Shown: piece by piece, positions 12,943-23,215 of the stretch | Layout: the number at the start of each line of letters is the position of its first letter | Numbering within the stretch: the stretch's first letter is position 1 | NCBI GenBank assembly: GCA_036346275.1 | Contig: CM070722.1 | Coordinates: 59,805,524-59,869,523, forward strand | Direction: 5' to 3' | Origin: Otatea glauca | Taxonomy: Eukaryota > Streptophyta > Magnoliopsida > Poales > Poaceae | DNA: 64,000 bases | The notes under the pieces: model-generated | The model's input: only the letters and a program-made list of their open reading frames with translations | What the model was told of the DNA's origin: nothing | Database searches by the model: none | Position numbers and translations under genes: made by a program

Positions 12943-15013
12943 TGTTATGACCCTGTCAAGACTAGACATCGTCGCTTGATTTCACTGAGATCAAGATCTT
13001 TCTATCATGCTTCCTTATAGACTACGAGGACGTGTATCCTTGTTGATGACGAGTCATTGACTGTGTTTGAGTATATTGTGTTCGAGTTTGAGTTTGTTTT
13101 GAATTCTGTTTTGACTTTGAAACAACTTGGGAGTTGTTAGGTCAATGGCGACACTATCAACAATTAATGCTGGCCATATGGCACTATCGGCCAGAGATGG
13201 GCCTTGGGAGCGGTAGTCGTTTTAAGATGTGTTTTCTCTAGAGTTAGACACAAGTGGTACTACCGGCCAACTGGGAGTGGTAGTACCAGTCTTGCGATAC
13301 TACCGGTCTCAGGAAACGGTAGTGTCGATTTTACTGCGATTTGAGTTTAATGTTTACATTAATTGTTGATTAATGCATATTATTGTGAACAGTGCTATGT
13401 GACGTATTTCTTGTTTGTGTTGGTTGCAGGATTCTAGGACTAGGTCATGGTGAGGTGAAGATAAGATCAGAACTAGACTAGGAGGACTGAGATCCAGAAC
13501 GATCAAAGGACGCCGAAAAATGATGAGGCTGGGAAGTGGTTGTAAGCTGGGAAGACAAAGAACCAGAGCGTGATGCACTGGTGATGGACATTGCGGGTAA
13601 CTGGTAATGCAATGGTGATGGACCGGGACTAGGTTCAGGGAGGGGTCGAAGTCCAGATCGGTTAAGGAAGCCGATGCTGCTATGGTGAAGTGGTCAAGGA
13701 CATGTGGCGTGCCAAGTGACTTGGGTTCGTTTGCAAGCGAGGATCGTTCAGGAGAGTCCGAACGCGTGAGAGGCTTGGCGGGAAGTCATTAGGGCCACGT
13801 GGAAAGAGGCGAAGCATGGCGATGCTTCGAGGAGAAGGAAGACCGATCATTGGGGCAAATTGATAATTTGTCTAATACTGACGGTCGAGACGGTTTGGAA
13901 AACCGCGACGGTGGTCTAAGTAGTTTAAGTCATGTCAAAGTAAAGTTGGACGCAAATTCAAGCTCGCGGAGCGGATTTGGCGTCAATGTAATAGCCGCTT
14001 TGAGAAGCATATTTATGTAAGTGTAAAACTCGTTAAAAGTGTTAGTTTTCGAGTTAGCCTATGTAAATATGGATGATATTTGCTTGTGTGTCTAGGTCTA
14101 GGATAAGGGTTGCTTCCACTATATAAGGAGATGTAAGGGGAGGAGAAGCCTTGAAGCTTTAAGACTAGGATTAGGGTTTCTACAAGATTTTGGTGTTTTT
14201 GTGTTGTATGTGTGCTCCTTAAGAGTTTTGCCCTTAAGTAAGGCTTTGTAATCTATCCTCATGCTCTGAAATGAAGATCAAAGATTTGGATTTTGTTCTT
14301 GCCTTTCCTCCTTGATTCTTAACCTTTCTTGTTAGTTTTTTCTCTCTTGATTTTGTATTGATGTATACTCTGGAGATCATCACCCAATCATCTAGACAAA
14401 CTCTCTTAGAATCATCAAGAGATTTCTCAAGATATTGGGTTTTGGCTTGAGAAGGAATGATTTGAAGTAGATTTTGATCTTCCACGTTTCGGGGCAATCT
14501 CTTTAGAGTTCTTGTCTGCTGGGACATGTGGGAGATCATCTAGGATTATCTTGATCATTAAAATCCTCACGAGCAACCTCGAGATAAAGTTTTGGATTTT
14601 GACCCAGTTTTTGTATAACCTTCGGTATTTTTGAAACAGTTCGAAACTTTGACGTCAATCCTTGCGATTGAAGGTTAGAATAGATTTATGACATTCTTAC
14701 AGAGCTGTATACAAAGTTTCACGAGTTTTGGACCGTCTAATCAAAAGTTACATCATTTTTTAGATTTAAATTCTAGTTGAAATTACTGTTCATCTGGCAC
14801 CACCGCTGCAGTATCGGTAGTACTGGGTTACTATTTATCCCCGGTATTACTAGCCATATAAGAGAGGTAGTGTCATCCCAAAGCTGATTTTTTTTAAAAA
14901 AAATTTGTTTTTTCGCGTATATTTAACTTAGTGAGGCTTTGGCTTGATTCTTTGAGCGTAAAATTTGATTAATAATCATTCACCCTCTGTTTGATCGTCG
15001 TTTCGATCCTTCA
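12943..15013 (+). mobile_element. Probable solo LTR of an LTR retrotransposon, about 2.07 kb
   Basis: The segment begins TGTTATGACCCTGTCAAG and ends with a grass LTR-like tail (TCATTCACCCTCTGTTTGAT, then GATCCTTCA). Inside is a promoter-like ACTATATAAGG at 14118-14128, about where the transcription start of an LTR would be. No gag or pol remains occur on either side, so it is best read as a solo LTR. I did not find a matching 5-bp target duplication, so both boundaries are approximate. Two clusters of the motif CTACCGG/GGTAGT occur near 13190-13325 and 14800-14880. Confidence 0.55.
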
Positions 15014-15781
15014 CTTCGTCATGCCTTAGAGGCTACCAACGAGATACAGCTGCTTGAATTTCCTGGATTTTGGCCTGGTGAGACCTGACTGAGAATTTTT
15101 ACTGAATCTGCACTGCCTGACTGAAACAGTGTGAAACAAAATTCTAAAAATGCCAGTGTATGCTATTTGCTTGGGAGGCTGCCTGGCAGAGCTAGGTGCT
15201 CGGAACTCAGGTGAGGTCCCGTTCGAGACAAAGGTTTCCTGTTAAATTCATGTGAAATTCCTGCGGTCCAATCATACCCCAGAGGTCTATGCGAGGCCCG
15301 CCGCACGCCTCCGACAAACTCCAGGCCGGCAACCAAACAACCTTCAGGTAGGGTCGAAGGCAGGTAAAATCGCTTCCAAAGAGAGCGGCCCCTGAATCCC
15401 TGATGAAGGTCTGTCATTCAAAGTTCCTGGGTATGAAGGTTCGCTGGCTGATTTCTCCTTTTTCCGGTGAGTAGAGTCTGCTGCAAAGGCTGGCAACCGG
15501 TGAGCATGTTCATCCTCTCTAATCTATGATTACTATCCCTTTCTTGTTGCTTTTATGCGCCCCTTGTACACGGTTCATGCACTTGTCCCTGATTCGACTC
15601 TTAGAGTTACGTCATCGGGGTGACGAAATTACCAGTCTTTTCTTTGAACAAAGGTCGATCGATGCTTTTGCGTCCCAGGCTTGACCTTTTGTGGAGGAGA
15701 CCAGGTTCATCTGAATTTTGGACTGGCCAGATAAATAAGGAACATACATGAAAGGGTGCACTGTTGAAGGTCTTGTTTAGA
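15014..15781. other. Intergenic, repeat-like but unassigned
   Basis: No coding exon is supported. The 15150-15420 part has a moderately GC-rich open frame on the minus strand, and its composition resembles the interior of a MITE or a Pack-type element. It includes TTTGGTTGCCGGCCTGGAG-like sequence read on the minus strand, but I could not pair its ends. Confidence 0.35.
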
Positions 15782-16424
15782 TAACTGTTCACTTATCTAG
15801 TCTCATATATCACGTTTTTTACAAATTTAGCCTCACGTATATATTTGCAAGAATTACCTTATACCCCACCGCGGAAGGTTGTATCTTGTCGTGACCCAAG
15901 CCTCGACTCTCCCGTTATTTTCACCTCCACAACAACTCTCCTCCATTATCTTGTCCCAAACCATTCTCTCTCTCTCCCCGATGCGGCGGACAGCTCCAAT
16001 GCTAGTCTATCCTCGGGGTGGCATGCGGGCCCTTGCGGGACACGGCGGCCCGTGTGCCTCGCGCCACATGCGCATGCGTGGGTAGTGCCGGCCTCGCAGC
16101 CCATGCTACTCGCCCCGCCATACCCTACCCATGCAGCCCAACTGCCCGCCTCACACCACGTGTGCATGCGTGGGTAGCGCCGGCCTCGCAGCCCACGCTA
16201 CCCGCCCTGCCATACCCTGCCCACGACACGCATGGCATGTTTACTGTCGTGCTGTCGTGGGGGCAACCACTTTTCGCACTTCTTGGGCGCGGCAGGAGAC
16301 ACGTGCCACTTGTCGTGCTTTTCATGTTGAGAAAAAAAGGTAATTTTTACAAATATATACGTGAAGAGGCTAGATTTGTAAAAAATAAATAAATAATAGA
16401 GAGGACTACATATGTAAATAGTTA
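15782..16424. mobile_element. Non-autonomous MULE (Mutator-like) element with GC-rich interior, 643 bp
   Basis: The ends form an inverted repeat of about 80-90 bp. The left starts TAACTGTTCACTTATCTAGT and the right, read inverted, starts TAACTATTTACATATGTAGT; both then continue through a CACGTATATATTTG block. The element is flanked by 9-bp direct repeats differing at one base (TTGTTTAGA at 15773-15781, TCGTTTAGA at 16425-16433). Long inverted ends with a 9-bp target duplication are the MULE signature. The interior (about 15900-16330) is GC-rich and very unlike the AT-rich ends, which suggests captured non-element DNA, as in Pack-MULEs. I do not recognise its source. Confidence 0.8.
16072..16250. 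repeat. Tandem duplication, two copies of about 92 bp
   Basis: GCATGCGTGGGTAG followed by GCCGGCCTCGCAGCCCA occurs at 16072 and again at 16164, so the unit is 92 bp. The copies differ at a few positions. The repeat lies inside the GC-rich cargo of the MULE-type element. Confidence 0.8.
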
Positions 16425-17041
16425 TCGTTTAGAAGCAGTGACATTTTGTTTAAAGCAAGATGCGTGGATAGTATGGCCATAGATAATTAGAGATGTTGCA
16501 AAAGATCAACCACTAATTTGATTATAGATGTAATGCATGACTTCCTGTTTGCTCATCATCCTTTTATGCACCGAGTTAGCACTTTGCAATACAGCGCCTA
16601 CAAATGGATTTTCACTCTATGCTTCACCTTATAATTATGATAAACTCTGCATTTTTAGGTTTGAAACCATTCCATTTCATATTTTTTTTCAAAGGATTGA
16701 ATGTTCACAAGTCATTCTGGAGTCAAGGCAGCAGGACGAATTGCCCTTCACAAAATCGGATACTCTTTACAAACATTTACAAAATTTGGGATTAGCACTT
16801 AAACCACCTTATTGCCTAGAGACATAATCTGGTGGAGATTTTATGTTCCTGTTACATACAGACTGCATAATTGGCACTATACAAGGTATTTACACTAACA
16901 ATACTACCATGCATCTAGTGCAGTAAGCGGCCTTATCCGATGATCTGATCTACTACTGACTCAGCTATATGGTACATTCGGTGCCTCCAAAAGCAACTTA
17001 AAGGGACAGCAAGAATCCCCCTTTGAAAGAGCAATGCAAGG
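16425..17041 (-). other. 3' flank of the CIPK fragment
   Basis: No exon is seen. On the minus strand this directly follows the stop codon of the CIPK remnant, so part of it is probably the former 3' UTR. The short open frames on + around 16537-16827 have no recognisable motif. Confidence 0.4.
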
Positions 17042-17739
17042 CTAGCAAGTGGTCGTCCTCAGTAATGTAGATTTTGCAGAAACCTCTATTGGCCTCCAGA
17101 TTATGCTGTCCAATTTGCTGCATAAGTTCTTGTAAAACTGCAACGAGTTTAACATCAAGTTTGCAATCATTAAGGGAGGATCAGAAGGCAGAATGAAGGA
17201 AAACCTCCATTAAATCAGAGCGTTTTGTTAATGAAATAGCTATATCATTTTTCAAATTTCCGAACTTCTCTAGGATATCGAACTGCTCATATTATTATAG
17301 CCATTGCTTTCTTTTGAGGCAAACTTCAAGCCTAGCACACATGCACAGGGATGCACGTGTGCTTATCCATACATTGATAATCGATATAGCATCCAACTTC
17401 TCACAACATCATATTTACAAATGACATACGGTTTGTTGTGGCAAATTTATGTTAACTAGTCACGATTCATCAAGTTTACTGTATTTTGCAACTAAAGAAT
17501 TATTTTTTCCCTGTATAGATACCCTCTCGCCATACAAACAGCCCTAATTGGGAAAGCTATCTGGTGATACTAATTTTTTTCACAATGATGTTCTTCAACC
17601 ACAATAATGCCCAACAATTCGATTAGGAATTTAGGATACAAGATGAGATGCAAAAGGAAAATACCCTGTGGTATTCCAGAGTGTCACCAGCAATCTTTCG
17701 AACATCAACCATGAACAGAGAAGGAGCAACTTCAAAAAC
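17042..17739 (-). pseudogene. 3' end of a CIPK (CBL-interacting protein kinase, SnRK3) gene, severed
   Basis: Two minus-strand exons with canonical splice sites join in frame. Exon 17665-17739 encodes 25 residues (VFEVAPSLFMVDVRKIAGDT, then LEYHR). Exon 17042-17137 encodes FYKNLCSKLDSIIWRPIEVS and ends AKSTLLRTTTC and a TAG stop. This is the C-terminal part of the regulatory domain of intron-rich plant CIPKs, kinases activated by calcium sensors of the CBL family. The kinase domain and NAF motif are not found to the right. Instead an LTR-like sequence begins at about 17771, within the intron just upstream of the first surviving exon. The fragment is therefore either a broken gene or one whose upstream exons lie beyond inserted DNA outside what I can recognise. 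Confidence 0.85.
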
Positions 17740-17770
17740 CTGAAAATAATGCACTTCAAAGCATGGGAAT

Positions 17771-18700
17771 TGTTAAAGTATGATCCGAATTCGTTTCGGT
17801 TTCGTTTCCTACTATAATTCAGAGCTCTACTCTATACGGAGTCCTTTATGTTCTATTATAAATATGTCCCCATAGTCCTTGCGATGGTGTCCAAGGTTGA
17901 TGGTGACGCTTTAAGCCTACTGGACCTTCCTTGATGGTTGCTTAGAGCTCCCCTTGGCTTCTTGCTTGGTCTTGACTTTGCCTTGCGTGTATGTGCTCTC
18001 TAGTAGCTTGGTCTCTTGGTGGTCTTGCTCCTCCTTGTGCTTCCTGTGTTGGATCCTTGCTCTTGGGGTTTGACCTCCTGGTGGTCTTGTGGTGGCTAGC
18101 CTCCTGGTGCTCTTGCTCTTCGGTGGTCTGGTCTTGTATGGTTGTGCTCCTAGAGGTTTGCTCCTGAAAGCTTTGCTTGGGCTTGTGGTGTTATGATGAT
18201 TTGCTCTCTTGGGAGCTTTGGGCATGTATGTGTGGAAATGATGGAGGTGTGCTCGGTTGGCTTGTGGCTAGCTCTTATCCTCTTTTACAGTGGAGGTTTT
18301 GACCCTTTTACTATGAGGGCTTTACCTTTCTACCTTGTGATCTTTTGGTCACTGTTTGAGATTGGCTACGGTTTTTCGATAAAAACAGGTTTGTTGATGC
18401 ATGATGATGAAACCCTAACTAGCAAAGGTGCCGGTTTAGCCCTAGATGGACTAGGTATTTCGATGAGCGTGCTCTAAACACATAAGGGTCTGACGGCAAT
18501 TAATTTCTAACTCTTTATTAGCTTATATATACATGCACATGTTTGTGTTTGTTGCTATTGTTTCAGGTGTTTGAAGTTTAAGAATCTTCTGAAGAATTAG
18601 ATTGTAATTCATTGTAATCTTTTTGTGAATTCCGATTGTTGTAATTATTGTTGTACTTGATTCCAATGTATAAATTATGTATAACATTAGTGAATTAATG
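17771..18700 (+). mobile_element. LTR-like insertion, boundaries uncertain
   Basis: It begins TGTTAAAGTATGATCCG, has an LTR-promoter-like sequence CTATTATAAATATG near 17853, and a downstream AT-rich region (about 18540-18700) that resembles an LTR R/U5. No pol remains are present, so it would be a solo LTR. No 5-bp target duplication was found. It interrupts the intron of the CIPK remnant about 30 bp before its exon. Confidence 0.4.
17910..18185. repeat. Degenerate GGTCTTG/CTCCTGGTGG minisatellite-like tract
   Basis: The motifs GGTGGTCTTG, GCTCTTG and CTCCTGGTG recur many times in 270 bp with irregular spacing. The tract lies inside the LTR-like insertion. It produces a lysine/proline-rich open frame on the minus strand that I consider an artefact of the repeat. 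Confidence 0.6.
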
Positions 18701-19417
18701 ATATGCGTCATTACGTGATGGACTTGAGAGCCTCTCGTACCACTGCATTTCGCAGTCGCAGCTCGGGTGAAACTGTGCCGTAACCATTCAGAGTTTCAGA
18801 ACGCCTCTTTCTCTGCACTTGCTAATATCTTCCATTCGTGAGCAACACGGGCAGAAAAACTGGAGAAGATCTCCGTGCATAAAGGTCGTGAATAGGATGG
18901 CAGAAATGGGTTCAACTATGGCGGTTGGACTCGTCCAGGGCCATGCAAATCTGGCCTTTCTGGTGAGGGGTTTAGGTCGATGGAACGAAGAGACCTAGTA
19001 CTCTGCAGCCTAAAACATCTCAACAAATAATTTTCTTCTTTCATTGTCCTTTTGTTTTGGTTTTTCTTTTCTTAATATGAACTGAACCGATATTCTAAAT
19101 CAAGTTTGTACCAATTCATAATGTGACAAAAGTTTACATGCAACCGAAGCACCGCCTACTCGTGCTATCATTATTTAGTAGAAAATAAGCTCAAAGCTAC
19201 CCAAAACGTAGCAACATGGGGCACTGTACCATTTGCACTGATAATGGCCAGAGGTAAGCAGCATCATGCCTGCGATTTCCCGTTCTTAGCCTTCTGGTCA
19301 ACGAATCAAAGAGTAAGATTAGTTTATACTGTACCGATGAAGCTACGCTAATTTAATATTTTACCGCTCCACTGACGGTACTGCGATAACATATTAACAG
19401 AAGATGCGAGCTTATAA
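18701..19417. other. Intergenic, nothing recognised
   Basis: I searched this stretch on the minus strand for upstream CIPK exons and found none. No mobile element ends or coding exons are apparent. Confidence 0.4.
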
Positions 19418-19707
19418 GGGTGTGTTTGGTTGGTTGGATGATATTGAATATGACGGGGTGGTTTTGTACTATTTAGGGTGTGTTTGGTTGGTGGGATGAG
19501 GTTGAATGAGATGTGATAATTCTGTACTATTTAGTTTCATTGTTTTTTGTGAATAGAATGGTTCAGTATCTATAGGAAATATTACTTAAATTTGTATCCC
19601 ACCATCCAGAACAGGATGGTTTCATTCAAACAACCAAACATATGAATGAATTTTTTCTTAAACCATCTCATACATATACCACTTGATACAAACAATTAAA
19701 CACACCC
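19418..19707. mobile_element. Tourist-type MITE, 290 bp
   Basis: The left end GGGTGTGTTTGGTTGG is matched by an inverted right end with ACACACCC. The flanks are TAA at 19415-19417 and TAA at 19708-19710. The start motif recurs internally at about 19477, suggesting a duplicated or nested end. Confidence 0.8.
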
Positions 19708-20011
19708 TAAAACATGGTGCACAGTGCATTAAAACGAGCCAACCCTGCGTTCTAAGGGAAGATCAAACCCCCCATCTTCCGATTTGTCTTCGTCTTAACC
19801 ATTCCATTCCTTCACCAACTAGGTGTGTTCCACGCCAACCCTCTCACGCCGCACACATATTTCACCTCCAAGTTGTCGATTACTCAATTCTTGAATAGAT
19901 ATCATTATATGTTTTTGATCTTTGATCAAGGTACATCTACAAAAAATTGTATTGTAACTCTTTATTATATCTTTAGATGATATATTTTACTCTAATCCAT
20001 AGTAATAAATA

Positions 20012-20282
20012 CTCCATCCGTTTACTTTTATAAGGCTTATTTTTTTAATAGTCTTTTTCACAAATATAAGATTTGCATGTAGATTTTCCTTCCATACACC
20101 TATTTATTCTCTCTCAACCATATTCATTTATTCATTACATCCACACAAAGTATATCATTCATCTTCCAAGACAATTAACTGGGGGCATCTAAGTCATTTT
20201 CTTTCGTATCTTTCTCAATTTTAACGTAACCTTAATCCTTGTGCAAAGTCAAAATATGTCTTATAAAAATGAATGGAGGGAG
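20012..20282. mobile_element. Stowaway-type MITE, 271 bp
   Basis: Starts CTCCATCCGTTTACTTTTAT and ends ATAAAAATGAATGGAGGGAG, with TA on both sides (20010-20011, 20283-20284). The terminus and TA target match the Stowaway (Tc1/Mariner-derived) MITEs of grasses. Interior blocks such as CCTATTTATTCTCT are shared with the copy at 44773-45063. Confidence 0.88.
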
Positions 20283-20284
20283 TA

Positions 20285-20722
20285 ATATTAAAAAGAGAGG
20301 TGAAGAGAAAAGGTATAGAAGGAAAAAAAAGTAAAATGCCATTTTAAAATCGTAAAATAACATGTATTTAAAAATAAAATTTAAAAGCTTGAATGAAATG
20401 TATTCTTACATAGATCCAATAAAGTCATAGAGTGGCTGAAACTTTAGTATTTACATGAGGACCGTTAGATAAAAAGCGATGGCTCAGATCTTTCAAAGTA
20501 TTATTTAAAAATACTATATCAATAGTTGCTTACCACTATTGAATGACCCGAACTGTTTATTGACTTGATTTAACAGTTCAGACGAATGGGGACCGACATT
20601 CCCCTTCGAATTACATGGGAATCCTTTCCTATCTATTCGTACTCTACTATAAACCAGCCGGTACTATCTACACGCCGTCGCGCTTGCCCACCCCGGTTTC
20701 TATCATGTAGACCGCAGCCCAT
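20285..20722. other. Intergenic, nothing recognised
   Basis: AT-rich sequence with no exon, RNA gene or element end that I can support. Confidence 0.4.
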
Positions 20723-22175
20723 CAAGGTTCCAATAACGGGCGAGATTTCGGAAATCTCGGCCGAGATCCCGGATTTCGGCTGGGGACGGGATCCAAAATC
20801 CCGACCGGATAAAAAAATTTGAAAAAATAAATAAATTGCTATAGTAATATCGAAAAATCTCGGCAAGATCTTGCCAAAATCTTGGGTAATTTGACTTTCT
20901 TTAATCGGATTTGGCCCAATAACCCTTAAGAAAGTCATCTTCTATGAAAGTTTGTTGAAAAAACAAATTTTTGAGACATTTTAAAATTTTGGTAGAAATA
21001 ATTTTAGATTTTTATAAAATCGTAAAAGTTTTATCATGCTCTTAAAAATTTATAGTACTATCTCTAGAATATTAGGATCATAAATTAAAATTTTAAAAAT
21101 AATTTAACTTCATTTGTTATCTTTAAAAAATCAAAAACAGAATCTTGTCAAAATTTTATAAATTTGTTTGAGTGTGATCATGATCCAAAATTTTTAGAAG
21201 AGCTTAAGAATTTTCTAAGAACCCTTCCCTAACATTTTTAAAAATTTTGAACTTTATTTGTTTCCTCAGTCAAACTATGGATGCATTGAACTTCATTTGT
21301 TATCTTTCAAAAATAAAAAACACAAGGAACACAAATGGTACAGTACTATTGTAAGAATTTTATAAATTTACTGTTGTACAATAATGATCCAAAAAAATTA
21401 TGAGAGCTTAATAATTTCATTAGAACCCTACTCTAAAAGTTCCAAAAATTCTAACCATTTTCTCGTTGCTCAAGCAAATCTTTGTATTGATCATCAGGCT
21501 TATATCACGACGTAGCACTCTTAGAATTTTTAAAAATTCTTGAATCTTGATTATCATTTGAAAATTTTTATAAACATTTATGATACATCAGGACCATCCA
21601 CAAAAATTTTCAAAATTTCCTAAAGTGATTTGAACTATTTTTCATTTGGTTGAAGTTTGCTCGTAAGGCTTTTATCACGGCAGTAGCACAATCTGAATTT
21701 TTAAAAATTCCAGAAATTTGATCATCATCATAAAATTTTATGGGAACATTAACGATAAATCATAACCATGCACAAAAAATTTTAAAAAAATCTAACATGG
21801 TTTGTTCTATTTTTCATTCGGTTCAAATTTGCGGGTCAGTGTTTTATCAGGACAATAGCACTCTCTAAATTTTTAAAAATTCTTTAGGCTATATAATCAT
21901 ATGAAATACTTATGGGAGCATTACTCATGTGTTAGGACCCACCAAAAAAATTTAAATTTTTTTTACATCGTTTGAACTATTTTTCGCTCGGTTCAATTTC
22001 ACCGAAATCTCGACGAGATTTTAGCAATTCTGGGCAAAATTTTGGTTAAAAAAACGGATTTGAATTTTTATTTTTGTATTTCATCCATAATTTATCCAAA
22101 ATTTTGAGATCATGACGAAATTTCGGATTCCAACCACCTCCAAGATTTCAACCAAAAACGAGATTTGAAACCTTA
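20723..22175. mobile_element. Non-autonomous hAT-like element, about 1.45 kb
   Basis: Left end CAAGGTTCCAATAACGGG and inverted right end TAAGGTTTCAAATCTCG are similar imperfect terminal repeats. Motifs CGAGATTT/AAATCTCG cluster at both ends (20740-20870 and 22005-22165). The centre is AT-rich and contains three copies of a unit of about 170 bp (anchors at 21501, 21671 and 21842). The layout copies that of the 3997-5430 element. The flanking octamers (CAGCCCAT and CGGCCATA) agree only partly, so the hAT assignment is by architecture. Confidence 0.6.
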
Positions 22176-22180
22176 CGGCC

Positions 22181-22405
22181 ATATGGTCCGTCCGTCCCTC
22201 CCCTCCCCCCGGCCAACCCGACCACCCCACACCCGCGACAACACCCTAGGTGGGCCGGAGGCCCCACCACTGGGCAACGGCCACGTCGGCGCGTCACGTG
22301 CCCACGATGACATTGTTCGCCGCCCGCGCGCCGTATAAAGCCCCACCGTGTCAGTGACATACGGACGACGCAAGGCGCCACTTGCGAGTTGCGATACCTG
22401 CGGAA
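22181..22405 (+). promoter_or_regulatory. GC-rich promoter-like segment with TATA box
   Basis: A CG-rich stretch containing GTATAAAGCCCC at about 22332, unlike the AT-rich DNA around it. It ends exactly where the MULE begins. The sequence past the other MULE end is also GC-rich, so this may be the promoter of a gene into which the MULE inserted. That is inference from composition and position. Confidence 0.35.
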
Positions 22406-22650
22406 GGAAATTTTTTAAAATAATATTTTTTAATGAAAAATTACATAAATAATATGCGGAAAATAAAAATTGCAAATATACCTTCCTGTCGCCACTTGAA
22501 ATGGCGAGAGAGAGTCTGTCGCTGTTTCAACTGGTGACAGACTCTCTATCGCATTTCAAAACAGCGACTAAGACTCTGTCACCAATCCAAATAGCGACAA
22601 AGATTCTCTCACCAGTTTCTCTGCCGCTATTTGGATTGGCGACAGAGAAG
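22406..22650. repeat. Left terminal inverted repeat of the MULE
   Basis: It matches 26170-26417 in inverse orientation at most positions by eye. After an AT-rich outer 90 bp it consists of short direct and inverted modules built on CTGTCGC, GACAGA and TGGCGACAG. Confidence 0.85.
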
Positions 22651-23215
22651 CAACCATTGCCTTTCTTACCCGCTTTACCCTGGTTTTGCTATTCGGTCAA
22701 GTAGTTCCATATATCTTCCCTTCTGTAAAAGGTTTATCAGTCCTCTGAAGTAGTTAACGGTATACAGGATGGACTAGTTCCCATTGGAGTCTCTTTTCTT
22801 TCAATATTGTATTTAATCTATTCGGCTTGCAACAAGGTCTTTCAATAGTGTATTATAAAAAACAAGAAATAAAAAACTATGAAATTTTAAAAAACAATTG
22901 CAGAATTAGCCCGTGTTGTTTTTGTTGGGAAAATAGCCCCTTGACCCACACGTGTCGTGCCAGTTATTTGCATGTTCTATATTATATGTGTTGTCACATC
23001 CGTTGATGTTATTGTTGCAACTGGTACAGTCATTGCATGTTTAAAGTTCGAAAACAACATAAGGAATGAAATATAGCATTTCATAATAAAGGGGGACGAC
23101 ATGGCGCATACATTTCGAACGGTACAAATGGCGGCACAGAGCAGCCACGAACATGGACACAAATACGATACTAATGTGCCTTTTGGAAATGTAAAAGAGC
23201 GGTATGGACTACGCT

